Shown here piece after piece: positions 44,420 to 52,769 of a stretch of 60,944 nt of DNA. Under the pieces are notes generated by a model. The model did no database searches. It saw nothing but the letters and a program-made list of their open reading frames with translations, and was not told where the DNA came from. Position numbers and translations under genes: made by a program. Location: assembly GCF_003313395.1 (NCBI RefSeq), contig NZ_QNFZ01001068.1, forward strand, positions 1-60,944, written 5' to 3'. The first letter of the stretch is position 1; every line of letters starts with the position of its first letter. Source of the DNA: Nonomuraea lactucae (lineage in GTDB: Bacteria; Actinomycetota; Actinomycetes; Streptosporangiales; Streptosporangiaceae).

Positions 44420-45634
44420 CTACACCAGCACGGAGACCGTGCCCCGGATGCCGAACAGCGACTTCCCGTAGATCTCGGCGGCCACCTCGGGGTTGAGGAC
44501 GGCGTGGCGGCTCCCGGTCTCGATGTCGCGCCAGATGCGTTGCAGCGGGTTGGACTCGCCGAAGCTCGAAGCACCCTGGGCCGAGCACACGATGCGGACC
44601 GCCTCACGCGCGTGGACCGCCGCCATCCCGGCGTCCATCCGCATCCGTGCCCGGGCCCCGTAATCGGGGAACGCACCGGCCCGCGCGGCCTCGTCGATGT
44701 CGGCGGCCGCGCGGTAGGCGTGCAGCTGGGCGGAGTCGGCGAGCGACGCCGCGTTCGCGGCGGCGAGTTGGATGGTGGGTGCCTCTGCCTGGGAGGCGTA
44801 GCTCGTCATGGTCAACGCTCGCCGCGGGGCCCTCTCCAGCAGGAGATCGACAGCAGCCGCAGCCAGCCCGAGCTGGGGCCCGGTCAACACGAGCGCGGCG
44901 GCCGGCACGAACGGTGCCCGGTAGAGCGCCTCGTCGGTGAAGGGCGTGGCGTAGCGGCCCTCGACGGCGTCGGGGACCGAATGGAAGCGGTGCGCGGGCA
45001 CGAACAGGTCCTCGCCGACGAGCGTGTTCGACGCGGTCCCGCGCATGCCCGCCACGAACCAGGTGTCCTCGATGGTCAGCTCCGACATCGGCGCGAGCAC
45101 GATGCCGACAGCGTCCGGCGTGCCCTCGGCGTCTGGCCGGGTGACTCCGAGGATCGCCCAGTCGGCGTGGGCGCACCCGGAGGCGGGGGCCCAGCGCCCG
45201 CTCACCCGGTACCCGCCTTCGACTACGCGCGCGGTACCCGAGGGGGTCACGACGCCGGCGATCCGGGCGTCGGGGGTGTCGGCCCAGACGTCGTCCTGGG
45301 CCTGGGCGGGGAAGAAGCCGACGAACCAGGCACTGGCATTGAGCAGTGCGGTCACCCAGGCGGTGGAGCCGCACGCGCGCCCGACCTCCCGGCTGACCTC
45401 CAGCAGGCTGCGGAAGTCGGTCTGCAGACCACCGTAACGGGCGGGCTGCATCAGCGAGAGCAGGCCGGCCTCGGCCAGGGCGCCGATGTTCTCCGTGGCC
45501 ACCCTGCGCCCGCGGTCGGTGAGATCGGCGTTGCCGGCCAGTCGCGGGCGCAGCGCGGCGGCGCGCTTGACGAGGTCGGCCCGCAGCCCGCGCGCGGCGT
45601 CGGTAGCGCGGGGGGCGTCCATGATGATGCTCAT
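44420..45634 (-). CDS. Acyl-CoA dehydrogenase-fold flavin monooxygenase (HsaA/DszC-like)
   Basis: The protein (404 residues from ATG 45634) has the acyl-CoA dehydrogenase fold of the two-component hydroxylases: LMQPARYGGLQTDFRSLLEV, CGSTAWVTALL, SGRWAPASGCAHADWAILG, and the C-terminal SSFGESNPLQRIWRDIETGSRHAVLN typical of HpaB/HsaA/DszC enzymes rather than dehydrogenases. It should use reduced flavin from the reductase encoded upstream to hydroxylate an aromatic or heterocyclic substrate. A GGAG site lies eight bases before the start. Confidence 0.85.
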   Translation of the reverse strand: MSIIMDAPRATDAARGLRADLVKRAAALRPRLAGNADLTDRGRRVATENIGALAEAGLLSLMQPARYGGLQTDFRSLLEVSREVGRACGSTAWVTALLNASAWFVGFFPAQAQDDVWADTPDARIAGVVTPSGTARVVEGGYRVSGRWAPASGCAHADWAILGVTRPDAEGTPDAVGIVLAPMSELTIEDTWFVAGMRGTASNTLVGEDLFVPAHRFHSVPDAVEGRYATPFTDEALYRAPFVPAAALVLTGPQLGLAAAAVDLLLERAPRRALTMTSYASQAEAPTIQLAAANAASLADSAQLHAYRAAADIDEAARAGAFPDYGARARMRMDAGMAAVHAREAVRIVCSAQGASSFGESNPLQRIWRDIETGSRHAVLNPEVAAEIYGKSLFGIRGTVSVLV

Positions 45635-45672
45635 CGTCGTCACTCCGGTGTCGGGGTCATGCGGGGTAGCGG

Positions 45673-46167
45673 TCAGCTCGCGGCAGCGAGAAGGGAGTGC
45701 GTACCGAAGACTCGACGCGCGTAGATCAGCGGGGCCGTGGAGGTCGACTCGCCCTCCTCGACGTGCACGACCAGCAGGACGTGGTCACCGCCGTCCACGT
45801 GGCGTTCGACGCGTCCCGCCGTCCAGCCGGCAGACTCCGGCAGGTAGGGCAGTCCGGCGCGGACGGTCCAGGTGACGCCGTCGAACTTCAGGCCCGGTTC
45901 CCGCCGCCGACGGGCGAACGTCGACGCCATCTCCTGCTGGTGGGCGCCGAGGATGTTCACCCCCACCCGGTCACCCGGCTGCAGGTGGGCCAGCAGCCTC
46001 GAGGCGCGGTCCAGGGCGAAGCTCACCAGCGGAGGGTCGAGCGAGAGCGAGGCGAAACTCGACACGGTGGTGCCGTGCGGTCGCCCGTCGGCGGTCATCG
46101 CCGTCACCACGGTGACCGGGGAGCACACCCCGCTCATCAGCTCGAGGAAAGTCTCTCGGTCGATCAA
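45673..46167 (-). CDS. Flavin reductase of a two-component monooxygenase
   Basis: The 164-residue flavin-reductase-domain protein contains CSPVTVVTAMTADGRPHGTT, FALDRASRLL and RVGVNILGAHQQE, the FMN-binding pattern of HpaC/HsaB. It supplies reduced flavin to the monooxygenase encoded 38 bases downstream. The start is TTG 46167 with GGGAGG seven bases upstream. It is the first gene of the operon, and a perfect palindrome lies 73 bases upstream. Confidence 0.87.
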   Translation of the reverse strand: MIDRETFLELMSGVCSPVTVVTAMTADGRPHGTTVSSFASLSLDPPLVSFALDRASRLLAHLQPGDRVGVNILGAHQQEMASTFARRRREPGLKFDGVTWTVRAGLPYLPESAGWTAGRVERHVDGGDHVLLVVHVEEGESTSTAPLIYARRVFGTHSLLAAAS

Positions 46168-46239
46168 CGTACGCCTCCCGGTGTCCTTGAGTCCGGCTGT
46201 CGGGATGCGTGGCCTCGTGAAGTAACGCGTCCGACATCA

Positions 46240-46253
46240 CGAAGTAAACTTCG
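46240..46253. promoter_or_regulatory. Palindromic candidate operator of the catabolic operon
   Basis: CGAAGTAAACTTCG has perfect 6-base arms. It lies in the 178-base gap between the PucR-type gene and the flavin reductase start, the place where the local regulator would act. A related half, GTGAAGTAACGCG, lies about 20 bases away. Confidence 0.45.
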
Positions 46254-46345
46254 ACATCCGGGGTGGCCGCTTGGTCTGCTGGCTCAGGATCCCGGTCTCC
46301 CGTTGATCTGCCGGATCGGTTCGGGCCGCGACCGGCGCATCGGGC

Positions 46346-47692
46346 TCACTGCCGGGCGTCGCGAGGCAGGAGGACCGCGTCCCCCAGTTCCTCGGCGAGT
46401 GCCAGGGCGGTGTGCACGGCGAAGCGGCGGTCGTCGAGGTCGTGTCCCAGCACCTCCTGGGCTCGCTTCACGCGGTAGGTCACGGTCCCCCTGGCCACGT
46501 GCAGGCGCTGGGCGACCTCCACGAGGCTGCGCTCGGCGCCGATGTAGTGGTACAGCGTGGTCCGCAGTGCCTCCATCGTTGCGCTGCGGGCGGAGAGCCC
46601 GCCAAGTTCACGTCGCACGAAGTCACCGGCCGCGTCGAGATCGGTGGCCAGCAGCGCGACGACGGCGACGTCGGCGTAGGCCGTCGCATGCCTCGGAACC
46701 CGCCCGGCCTCGCGCCGCAGTCGCTCGAGCCTCTCCCCGCGCTCGGCCTCGCGGTGAGAGCGGCGGAAGCCCGCGACGCCGGCGACCGGGGTCCCGAAGG
46801 CCGCCTGTATCTGCTGCCGGGACAGTGTCTCCGCGATGCTCTCCCACGAACCGGTCCGGCGCGTGCCGTCCGGAGGTACAGTGGCCCACGCCCACAACCG
46901 CCCTGAGGCCACGGGTACGACCAGCGTCGTGGTGGCGCCCCGCGCTCGGAGCACCTCGATCGCCGCCGCCTGTAGCGTGGAGCTGCCGTTCGGCGAGTCC
47001 GACCACACCACCACCGCCTCATGGGTCCGCCGCAGGTCGTAGCCAAGGGCACGCGACGCCTCGCCGACGTCCGCCGTCGCGGCATCACTCAGCAGGGAAC
47101 GCACGATGTCGGCCCGTGCCGCGGCTGCGTTGGTGGTCCACACCTCATGCTCCACGAGGTAGGCGCGGATCATGGCGTCGGAGAGGTCGTCGACATACGC
47201 GAACAGCTCGCGGGAGATCGCCGTGACTTCATCGACCGCGACCTCCGGGTCGACCAGCTCGGTACAGGCCCGCAGGAACGCCTCGGTCGTCGCCGCGTGC
47301 CCGACCCGGACGCCGTGCAACACCTGTTCGAGCGGTACGGCCCGGTGAACGAACTGGCGGATGCTCTCCAGGATCGCCTCACCGACGGGCGGGACGGCGG
47401 CCGGGCCTTCCACCAGAGCGAACAGCGCCCGCAGAGTGGTCACTTCATTGCCTCGGCGGAGCATCTCGACCGCGGCCGGGCTACCGCCGAGAGCCGGCAC
47501 CTCGTCGACGATCCGCCGCACGACCACGGAACTCAATTCGATCGCCCACCGCACGGGGTCCGCACCGACGAGCGCGACGGCGTCCTCAACGATCGCGCGC
47601 GGGCATGCCGCCCGGTCGACGTCAACCTCACTTTGCGGGCCCAGCCGCGCGATCCAGGCCCGCCGCAGCCGCCGCTGACCGGTCTCGGTCAC
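46346..47692 (-). CDS. PucR/CdaR-type transcriptional regulator
   Basis: The 448-residue protein has a long helical sensory region and a C-terminal helix-turn-helix of the PucR HTH_30 type (TLYHYIGAERSLVEVAQRLH then VARGTVTYRVKRAQEVLG). Members activate genes for breakdown of purines, aromatics or other organic compounds. GTG 47692 has a GGGAGGG site. It lies upstream of the catabolic operon in the same direction and probably controls it. Confidence 0.85.
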   Translation of the reverse strand: MTETGQRRLRRAWIARLGPQSEVDVDRAACPRAIVEDAVALVGADPVRWAIELSSVVVRRIVDEVPALGGSPAAVEMLRRGNEVTTLRALFALVEGPAAVPPVGEAILESIRQFVHRAVPLEQVLHGVRVGHAATTEAFLRACTELVDPEVAVDEVTAISRELFAYVDDLSDAMIRAYLVEHEVWTTNAAAARADIVRSLLSDAATADVGEASRALGYDLRRTHEAVVVWSDSPNGSSTLQAAAIEVLRARGATTTLVVPVASGRLWAWATVPPDGTRRTGSWESIAETLSRQQIQAAFGTPVAGVAGFRRSHREAERGERLERLRREAGRVPRHATAYADVAVVALLATDLDAAGDFVRRELGGLSARSATMEALRTTLYHYIGAERSLVEVAQRLHVARGTVTYRVKRAQEVLGHDLDDRRFAVHTALALAEELGDAVLLPRDARQ

Positions 47693-47731
47693 ACTGCCCT
47701 CCCTCGGGCTTCGACATCGCGACGGGGCCAC

Positions 47732-47953
47732 CTACGTCGACGACCTGAACCTGAGGCGACTGTGCCGGAGCGAATGCCTCACGAAAGATCCGAGCCAGCC
47801 CATTCGCCGCTTCTTGAGGGTCCGCACGGCGGCCCTGACCATGGGCGGCGGCCCACAGATGGGGGCACACATGCCCCGGCAGCGCACGAAGTCCCCGTCG
47901 ACGGCCTCGGTGACCATGCCGACGATACCGCCCCACGCCTGCTCGTTCAGCAC
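47732..47953 (-). pseudogene. C-terminal remnant of a ferredoxin-reductase-type oxidoreductase
   Basis: The frame contains MVTEAVDGDFVRCRGMCAP, then ICGPPPMVRAAVRTLKKR. The CGPPPM segment is the NAD-binding end of reductase components of multicomponent monooxygenases. The FAD, ferredoxin and first NAD-binding motifs are absent, so it is a fragment. It may come from an oxygenase cluster that once belonged to the catabolic island. Confidence 0.55.
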
Positions 47954-47998
47954 CGACTACCTCTCTGACCTTCACGGACTGGCGCGCGGAGATCGCTG

Positions 47999-48439
47999 AT
48001 GCCGACGGCGTACTTGCTCACCGGGAACGCCCATCTCGCCGAGGACCTGCTGCAGACGGTCCTCACTCGGGTCGCCGCGTACTGGGCCAAGCTCGCCAGG
48101 GATTGCAGCCCCGAGGCGTACGCCCGCAAAGCCCTGGTGAACCAGGCCATCTCGTGGCGCCGACGCAAGCAGGTCGAGCTGCCCGAAGCCGGACTGCCCG
48201 AGCGAGTCGAGTCCGGGCAGTTGCACGACGAGGCGACCGTGCGCCGCATCGCCCTGCACCATGCGCTGGCCCAGCCCACGCCGAAGCAGCGGGCCGTGAT
48301 CGTGCTGCGCTTCTACGAGGATCGCACCGAGCACGAGACCGCGCAGCTCATGGGCGTCTCAATCGGCACCGTCAAGAGCCAGACCAACTACGCGCTGTCG
48401 AAGCTGCGCGCGCTCACCCCTAAGGAGGTGTATCGATGA
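47999..48439 (+). pseudogene. SigE-family sigma factor, N-terminally damaged
   Basis: The frame encodes sigma-70 region 2 from TAYLLTGNAHLAEDLLQTVL onward and an intact region 4 (PTPKQRAVIVLRFYEDRTEH, VSIGTVKSQTNYALSKLR). About 20-25 N-terminal residues expected in this family are missing. Immediately upstream a different frame reads TFTDWRA, resembling the lost start, so a frameshift near 47985 is likely. No ribosome site precedes ATG 47999. The 3' end overlaps the next start. It may be non-functional. Confidence 0.6.
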
Positions 48440-48777
48440 AGACGCTACGTGAGGATCTGCGGGCGCTGGCCGAGCAGGCGCCCGCCGTCGATCTGGCGGC
48501 ACAGGCGGTGCGAGGTGCGCGCAGGAGGCGCGCAACCCGGCTGGCCGTGATGACCGCCGCAGTGACCTGCCTGATCGCGGGCGGTGGAGCCATGCTGCTC
48601 CAGAAGGTACGCCCGGCGCCCGCGATCGTGCTCACCCCGCCGGAGACGAAGGTGCTTCCGCTACCCGCGAAGGACATCGGGCCGGTAGAGCAGGCGTACC
48701 GGCCGGAGTGCCGGAGCACCGCCAAGGCGTGCGCCGAGCGTGCCTGGCGGATCGCGACACGCGAGGGCGACCGCTGA
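48436..48777 (+). CDS. Truncated SigE-partner membrane protein
   Basis: The 113-residue protein has a strong AAGGAGG site, an N-terminal helix (TLREDLRALAEQAPAVDLAA), an Arg cluster and one membrane segment (LAVMTAAVTCLIAGGGAML), with an external remainder. This is the N-terminal part of proteins usually encoded beside SigE-family sigma factors, which are normally much longer. The frame ends exactly where DosR-like sequence begins, so a deletion probably fused the two loci here. Confidence 0.6.
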   Translation: MKTLREDLRALAEQAPAVDLAAQAVRGARRRRATRLAVMTAAVTCLIAGGGAMLLQKVRPAPAIVLTPPETKVLPLPAKDIGPVEQAYRPECRSTAKACAERAWRIATREGDR

Positions 48778-48805
48778 AGCAGCCCGCGGAGGACTTTGCG
48801 GTCGA

Positions 48806-49308
48806 ATGCCCGACATGGCGGTGCTCGACGTGCGACTGCCCGACAGCAACGGCGTGGACTTGTGCCGTGAGGTGCGCTCACGAGTGCCGGGGCTGGCGTG
48901 CCTGATGTTGACATCGTTCGCCTACGACGACGCGCTGTTCGACGCGGTGATGGCAGGGGCCGCCGGTTACGTGCTCAAGCAGATCCACGGCTCGGATCTG
49001 GTGGGTGCCGTGCGCACGGTGGCGTCGGGGCAGTCGCTGCTGGACCCGCAGACCACGGCGGCCATGCTGCAGCGGCTGCGCGACCAAGCGGCCACGAAGG
49101 ATCCGCTCAGCTGTCGGAGCAGGAGCGGCACATCCTCGACCTGATCGGTGAGGGCCTGACCAACCGGCAGATCGGCGAGCGGCTGTTCCTGGCCGAGAAG
49201 ACGGTCAAGAACTACGTGTCCAACCTGCTGTCCAAGCTCGACATGCAGCGCCGCACGCAGGCCGCAGCGTTGGCCGCCCGGCTGCGTGCCGGGCGCCGCG
49301 AATCCTAG
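48806..49308 (+). pseudogene. DosR/DevR response regulator, truncated and frameshifted
   Basis: The sequence [39 protein letters not shown] and [20 protein letters not shown] is a NarL/DosR-type receiver domain from just before the phospho-acceptor Asp. About 48 N-terminal residues are missing. At DPLS (about 49108) four bases appear lost, and the LuxR-type output domain continues in another frame: [20 protein letters not shown] then [20 protein letters not shown]. That ending is very close to mycobacterial DosR. No sensor kinase gene is nearby. The gene cannot make a normal regulator. Confidence 0.8.
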
Positions 49309-51539
49309 GCGGACGACAGCCTCGCCGCGGCGATGGCCGCCTGGCCGTAGCTGATGCCGCCGTCGTTGACCGGCACCTGCTCGCCGATGTACGGCTCGAA
49401 CCCGGCAGCGGTCAGCCGAGCGAGCACGTCGGTGGCCAGCAGCCGGTTCTGGAACACCCCGCCTGACAGACACACCCGGGTGACGTCGTGCTCGGCGGCG
49501 GCGCGCGCGCAAAGCAGCACGGTGACCGCGGCGACGGTGGCGTGGAAGGCGGCGGCGATGCGGCCGACCGGCTCGCCGTCCGCGTTGGCCTCCAGCAGAT
49601 CGCGCAGCGTGGCCACGCTGTCATACACCCACAGCCCGCCCTGCCGCTCCAGCCGCCAGGCCAGCGGCTCCGTCCCGGGAAACGCTCCGGCCTCCTGCTC
49701 CAGGCGCATGGCAGCCTCGCCCTCGAACCCGTTGACGTCGCACAGGCCGAGCAACGCGGCGGCGGCGTCGAAGAGGCGGCCCGCACTCGACGCGATCGGG
49801 CAGTTCACCCGTTGCGCGATCATGCGGCCGATGACCTCCCGATCGGGAAGGTCGGCGGTGAGACCTTCAGGGATGGGGCCGCCGGTGGTCTCACCGCCGA
49901 GCAGGTAACCCAGTGCCATGCGGGCGGGCCGGCGTACGGCTGCAGCACCGCCGGGCATCGGAGCGTGAGAGAAGCGGCCCAGACGCCGATAGCCGGTGTA
50001 GCTGGCCAGCAGCAACTCACCCCCCCAGAACGTGCCGTCGTCGCCCAGCCCGAGCCCGTCGTAGGCGACCCCGAGGAACGGCGGCTCCAGGTGGTGCTCG
50101 GCGGCCACTGCGGCGACGTGCGCGTGGTGGTGCTGGACGGCGACGCGGCTGGGCCAGCGTCGTGCCAGCCGGGTCGACAGGTAGCCGGGATGCAGGTCGT
50201 GCACCGCATTCGCCGGCTCGATGCCATGGATGTCGTGCAGGTGGTCGAGCGCGGCCTCGTACGCATCCAACGTCTGGGCGTCGGAGAGGTCACCGATGTG
50301 CGGCCCCATGATCGCGCGGTCACCCTCCGCAAGCGTGAACGTGCTTTTGAGCTGGGCCCCCAAAGCCACCAGCGGCGGGGCGGCGGCCGGCAGACGCAGC
50401 AGGGCAGGCGCCAGCCCGCGGGCACGGCGGATGGTGGTAGACCGCGGCCCGAACGAGCGGACCACCGAGTCGTCGTAGCGGGCCACGATGGGCCGGTCAT
50501 GGGTGAGCACGCCGTCCACGTCCAGCCCGGAGACGTCGTCGATCAGCATGGGGCTGTCGGCATGGTTGGCGCTGGTCACCACGAGTGGGCGGCGCAGCGC
50601 GTCCAGCAGCAGGTGGTGCAGCGGCGTGTACGGCAGGAACACTCCGATGTCCAGCATGCCATGGCAGACGCCGGGCGACAGGACTCCCTGCCACCGCGGG
50701 ACCAGCACGATGGGCGCGGACGGGGCGGCGAGCAGGCTGCGGTCGGCCTCCGACAGGTCGGCCAGCGCGCCTGCGGTGACCATGTCGCGTACCATGATCG
50801 CCAGCGGTTTGGTGTCGCGTGCCTTGATCTCCCGCACTCGGGAAACGGGTTCGTCGTTTATGGCATCGCACACGAGTTGGAAGCCGCCGAGCCCTTTGAT
50901 CGCGATCACCCCGCCGCCCACGACGACGTCGACCGCCGCCTGAAGCGCCGCCTCCCCCGTCATGGTCAGGAAGCGCAGGCGAGGGCCGCAGGACGCGCAG
51001 GCGATCGGCTCGGCGTGGAAGCGCCGATCGGCCGGGTCATGGTACTCAGCGGCGCAGGCCGAGCACATCTCGAAGCCGCGCATCGACGTGCGCGCCCGAT
51101 CGTAGGGCATGCTCTCGATGATCGTCGCCCTGGGGCCGCAGGCCGTGCAGTTGATGAACGGATAGCGGTAGCGCCGGTTGGCCGGGTCGGACAGCTCACG
51201 CAGACAGTCAGCGCACGTGGCCAAATCCGGCGGGATCTCCCGGGTGGTGCCGGACGAGGCCTCGCTCTCCATGATCTCGAACCCGGCGACCTCCGCGTCG
51301 AACTTGCCCGGAGTGACGACCACGTCGCGGATACGAGCGGCCTGGGGCCGCGACGCCTTCAGCCCGGAGACCAAGGCCTCCAGACGGGCCACCGAGCCGC
51401 TCGCCGAGATGACAACGTGCCCGCCGACGTTCCTGACGTGCCCGCGGAGCCCCATATCGGTGGCCAGCCGGTGAACGAACGGGCGGAAACCCACGCCCTG
51501 CACGGTCCCGTGCACTTCGATCCGCCACGCCTCGTCCAC
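49305..51539 (-). CDS. hypF: Carbamoyltransferase HypF
   Basis: The 744-residue protein makes the carbamoyl group used by HypE. Domains in order are acylphosphatase ([14 protein letters not shown]), two zinc fingers ([20 protein letters not shown] and [17 protein letters not shown]), a YrdC-like domain ([18 protein letters not shown]) and a Kae1-like domain ([25 protein letters not shown]). GTG 51539 has an AGGAGG site. It lies nine bases downstream of the CBS-BON gene and tail-to-tail with the broken dosR. Confidence 0.94.
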   Translation of the reverse strand: MDEAWRIEVHGTVQGVGFRPFVHRLATDMGLRGHVRNVGGHVVISASGSVARLEALVSGLKASRPQAARIRDVVVTPGKFDAEVAGFEIMESEASSGTTREIPPDLATCADCLRELSDPANRRYRYPFINCTACGPRATIIESMPYDRARTSMRGFEMCSACAAEYHDPADRRFHAEPIACASCGPRLRFLTMTGEAALQAAVDVVVGGGVIAIKGLGGFQLVCDAINDEPVSRVREIKARDTKPLAIMVRDMVTAGALADLSEADRSLLAAPSAPIVLVPRWQGVLSPGVCHGMLDIGVFLPYTPLHHLLLDALRRPLVVTSANHADSPMLIDDVSGLDVDGVLTHDRPIVARYDDSVVRSFGPRSTTIRRARGLAPALLRLPAAAPPLVALGAQLKSTFTLAEGDRAIMGPHIGDLSDAQTLDAYEAALDHLHDIHGIEPANAVHDLHPGYLSTRLARRWPSRVAVQHHHAHVAAVAAEHHLEPPFLGVAYDGLGLGDDGTFWGGELLLASYTGYRRLGRFSHAPMPGGAAAVRRPARMALGYLLGGETTGGPIPEGLTADLPDREVIGRMIAQRVNCPIASSAGRLFDAAAALLGLCDVNGFEGEAAMRLEQEAGAFPGTEPLAWRLERQGGLWVYDSVATLRDLLEANADGEPVGRIAAAFHATVAAVTVLLCARAAAEHDVTRVCLSGGVFQNRLLATDVLARLTAAGFEPYIGEQVPVNDGGISYGQAAIAAARLSSA

Positions 51540-51548
51540 GAATGCCTC

Positions 51549-52205
51549 CTACATTCCCGAGGGCACGATCAGGAGGTCGTCCTTCTCCGAGGTCACCTGG
51601 CAGACCACGTCGACGACGCCCTCCACCGTCCGGACGGCCTCCGTGAGCGCGATGGCCTGGGATTTCCACTCGACCTTGCCATCGATCGTCACGATGCCCC
51701 GGTCGATCTCGATGGACAACGCCTCGCTGCTGGGGAGCATGGCCCTGATCTCCGCCTCCAGTTCATCGGCCGGGCGGGTGAAGACACGCAGCACGTCCCG
51801 CTGGTGCAGCGTGCCGATGACCCGCCCGGTGACCACGTCGATCACGGGCAGTTGCTTGATGCGCTTGGCGTGCATCAGGCGGGCAGCGTCGCGCACGGTG
51901 GTACCCGGTGTCACGGTGATCGCGGGAGAGGTCATCAGCTGGGCCGCCGTCACGCCCGCGGCCTTCTCGTGTTCGCGCCGCTGCCTGCGAGACTCGAAAA
52001 TCGAGATGCTGTGCCGGACCGTGTCGGCCTCCTTCAGTAGCAGGTCGTCTTCGGAGACCACGCCCACCGGCCGCCGGTCTGCGTCGATCACAGTGACCGC
52101 CCCGACCGCGAATCGCTCCATCGCGGCCACGATGTCGGTGAACGGCGCACTCTCCAGCACGGTGATGGCCACGCGGCCCATGACGTTCTTGACTTCGATC
52201 GACAT
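51549..52205 (-). CDS. CBS-pair/BON protein heading hypF
   Basis: The 218-residue paralogue of the protein at 34245-34910 has CBS motifs VKNVMGRVAITVLESAPFTD and AAQLMTSPAITVTPGTTV and a C-terminal BON domain (SIEIDRGIVTIDGKVEW). It starts after an AGGAGG site. The two-gene unit with hypF and the upstream DosR-like box repeat the arrangement seen at the hydrogenase and hypCDE operons. Confidence 0.86.
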   Translation of the reverse strand: MSIEVKNVMGRVAITVLESAPFTDIVAAMERFAVGAVTVIDADRRPVGVVSEDDLLLKEADTVRHSISIFESRRQRREHEKAAGVTAAQLMTSPAITVTPGTTVRDAARLMHAKRIKQLPVIDVVTGRVIGTLHQRDVLRVFTRPADELEAEIRAMLPSSEALSIEIDRGIVTIDGKVEWKSQAIALTEAVRTVEGVVDVVCQVTSEKDDLLIVPSGM

Positions 52206-52280
52206 GATGTCCTCCTCACTTTCACCCCACGGTGCTGCATGACGACCTCGCCTCGCAGCGGCGAAACGGCCCGGATGGCC

Positions 52281-52294
52281 GGGCCTTTGGTCAC
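52281..52294. promoter_or_regulatory. DosR-like box upstream of CBS-hypF
   Basis: GGGCCTTTGGTCAC lies 76 bases before the CBS start and overlaps the stop of a USP fragment. It is a weaker match, with an imperfect right arm. Confidence 0.45.
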
Positions 52295-52463
52295 TCCTTT
52301 GCGCCAGCCACCGCCACCGGGCAGAGGGCGTGATGCAGCACATCGCTGCTGACCAAGCCGAGCACCGAGCCCAGGGCATCGCTCCCGTGGGAGCCCACCA
52401 CCAGCAGGTTCGCGTGTTCGGACGCCTCGGTGAGCGCGTCCACCGGATGCGCGGACATGCCTC
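52291..52463 (-). pseudogene. Universal stress protein C-terminal fragment
   Basis: An open frame without a start reads AHPVDALTEASEHANLLVVG then SHGSDALGSVLGLVSSDVLH and CPVAVAGAKE-stop, the C-terminal half of a USP domain. Directly upstream the sequence changes to an IS630-type transposase start, so the USP gene was cut by insertion or recombination. Confidence 0.7.
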
Positions 52464-52544
52464 TGTCAGGCCGTGTAGCCGGGCACGCTCAGCATCGGTT
52501 AACTCGATCTCAACTGCAGATGGACCTGGATGCCCCATACGCAT
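52464..52544 (-). mobile_element. IS630-type transposase N-terminal scrap
   Basis: The frame from ATG 52544 reads MRMGHPGPSAVEIELTDAER then ARLHGLTEA. This matches the usual opening of IS630-family transposases (GxPGxxAxEIxLSxxERxxLxxLxR). It breaks directly into USP sequence at about 52463. No inverted repeats or DDE domain remain. AT-richer DNA at 52545-52640 may be the element's old end. Confidence 0.5.
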
Positions 52545-52769
52545 CGCGATAGGAACGTATTCGTTGAATTTCCGGCATTTGACACAAGCGGCAAAACTTC
52601 GTGTCCGATACCCATGAAACGGGCATGATGAAATTCGTGAAGCGACCCTTTTGACGGATTTCGAGCCCTTGCCGAACGGCACGGACGGCCGGGCGTCCGC
52701 CTGATCGAGGCCCTTGCCGCCGGTGCCGCAGAGCAGGTAGGCGAGCGGCCGGAACATTGGGCGCCGCAG

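Noticed and set aside
49488-52040. 850-codon plus-strand ORF antisense to hypF and the CBS gene
   Set aside because: Shadow of high-GC coding DNA. All hypF domains are on the minus strand.
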